NCBI GenBank assembly: GCA_025455595.1 | Contig: JALOMD010000228.1 | Span: 1-5,779 of the forward strand | Reading direction: 5' to 3' | Source: Cytophagales bacterium | GTDB lineage: Bacteria > Bacteroidota > Bacteroidia > Cytophagales > 172606-1 | Length of the DNA: 5,779 bases | Part shown: positions 5,614 through 5,779 of the stretch, piece by piece | Layout: each line of letters begins with the position of its first letter | Position numbering within the stretch: position 1 is the first letter of the stretch | Notes under the pieces: model-generated | Told to the model about the DNA's origin: nothing | Databases searched by the model: none | The model's input: only the letters and a program-made list of their open reading frames with translations | Program-made: the position numbers and the translations under genes

Positions 5614-5653
5614 CTGAATCAGGATTTACAGGATTGTCAGGAAAAACAGGATT
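5614..5653 (+). repeat. CAGGATT-type 40-bp repeat arm, third full copy
   Basis: This segment matches the reverse complement of 2899-2938 at 35 of 40 positions, and shares the core CTGAATCAGGATTT and the AGGAAAAAC segment. It starts 3 nt after the terminator T run of the outer-membrane protein gene. The last 10 bases of the window (5770-5779, AATCCTGTTT) equal the first 10 bases of its reverse complement, so it is probably the left arm of a second inverted-repeat element with a 116-bp interior. Confidence 0.8.
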
Positions 5654-5779
5654 AAGCGGCTGGGCGAAGGTTCGGTCATGTCTGTAAGCGAGCCACGGAT
5701 TCAGGACGGATTGCTTTCCAAAGTGGTAATCCGAAAAGGCCGCCAGTTGTCGGGAAAGATTGGGAGGCCAATCCTGTTT
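5654..5779. other. Interior and beginning of the right arm of a second inverted-repeat element; coding status unresolved
   Basis: The 116-bp interior (5654-5769) shows no obvious identity to the interior of the first element at 2821-2898. Two frames run off the edge: a plus frame from ATG 5678 (34 codons, beginning MSVSEPRIQDG) and a minus frame open from 5779 to a stop at 5528-5530. Neither resembles a known protein, and both read through repeat or terminator DNA, so I do not call a gene. Confidence 0.45.

Noticed and set aside
5678..5779. 34-codon plus-strand frame starting MSVSEPRIQDG and open at the edge
   Set aside because: It lies inside the second inverted-repeat element and reads into its right arm; no homology recognised and no promoter or ribosome site.

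Overview
This window looks like chromosomal DNA from a member of the Bacteroidota, probably of the Cytophagales type. The genus cannot be fixed from the sequence. The SufB protein, a short N-terminally placed DksA/TraR-type zinc finger and a Bacteroidota-looking outer-membrane protein all point that way. So do exact copies of the -7 motif TATATTTG (consensus TAnnTTTG), the absence of Shine-Dalgarno sequences, and dispersed CAGGATT-type repeats. No phage, plasmid, CRISPR, rRNA or tRNA signature was seen.

Layout, left to right. At 1-93 (minus) lies the start of a small lipoprotein gene that leaves the window. At 307-1800 (minus) is a large secreted protein of unknown function, followed by its own intrinsic terminator (171-198). 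At 2058-2336 and 2333-2698 (minus) is a two-gene cassette with a 4-nt ATGA overlap: an unrecognised 121-aa protein, then a 92-aa C4 zinc-finger protein. At 2943-4388 (minus) is sufB, the Fe-S cluster scaffold gene and the only gene here with a certain biochemical role. Its transcript would run through a 158-bp inverted-repeat element and stop at a terminator at 2732-2764. A 394-bp AT-rich divergent intergenic region (4389-4782) separates sufB from a plus-strand gene (4783-5544) for a secreted, probably outer-membrane beta-barrel protein, which has a terminator at 5585-5611.

The genes do not form an evident pathway. sufB stands without sufC, sufD or sufS in the window, the two exported proteins are unrelated in sequence, and the zinc-finger cassette is a separate unit. 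The most notable non-coding content is two repeat families, all placed at gene 3' ends. One is a 40-bp CAGGATT-type arm in three full copies plus a tenth of a millimetre-sharp start of a fourth (10 nt at the window edge), arranged as two inverted pairs with different interiors. The other is a roughly 30-bp palindrome present twice in opposite orientation, flanking the large secreted-protein gene. I found no convincing new defence, mobile or biosynthetic system. The repeats, the isolated sufB and the coupled cassette are the points to follow up.
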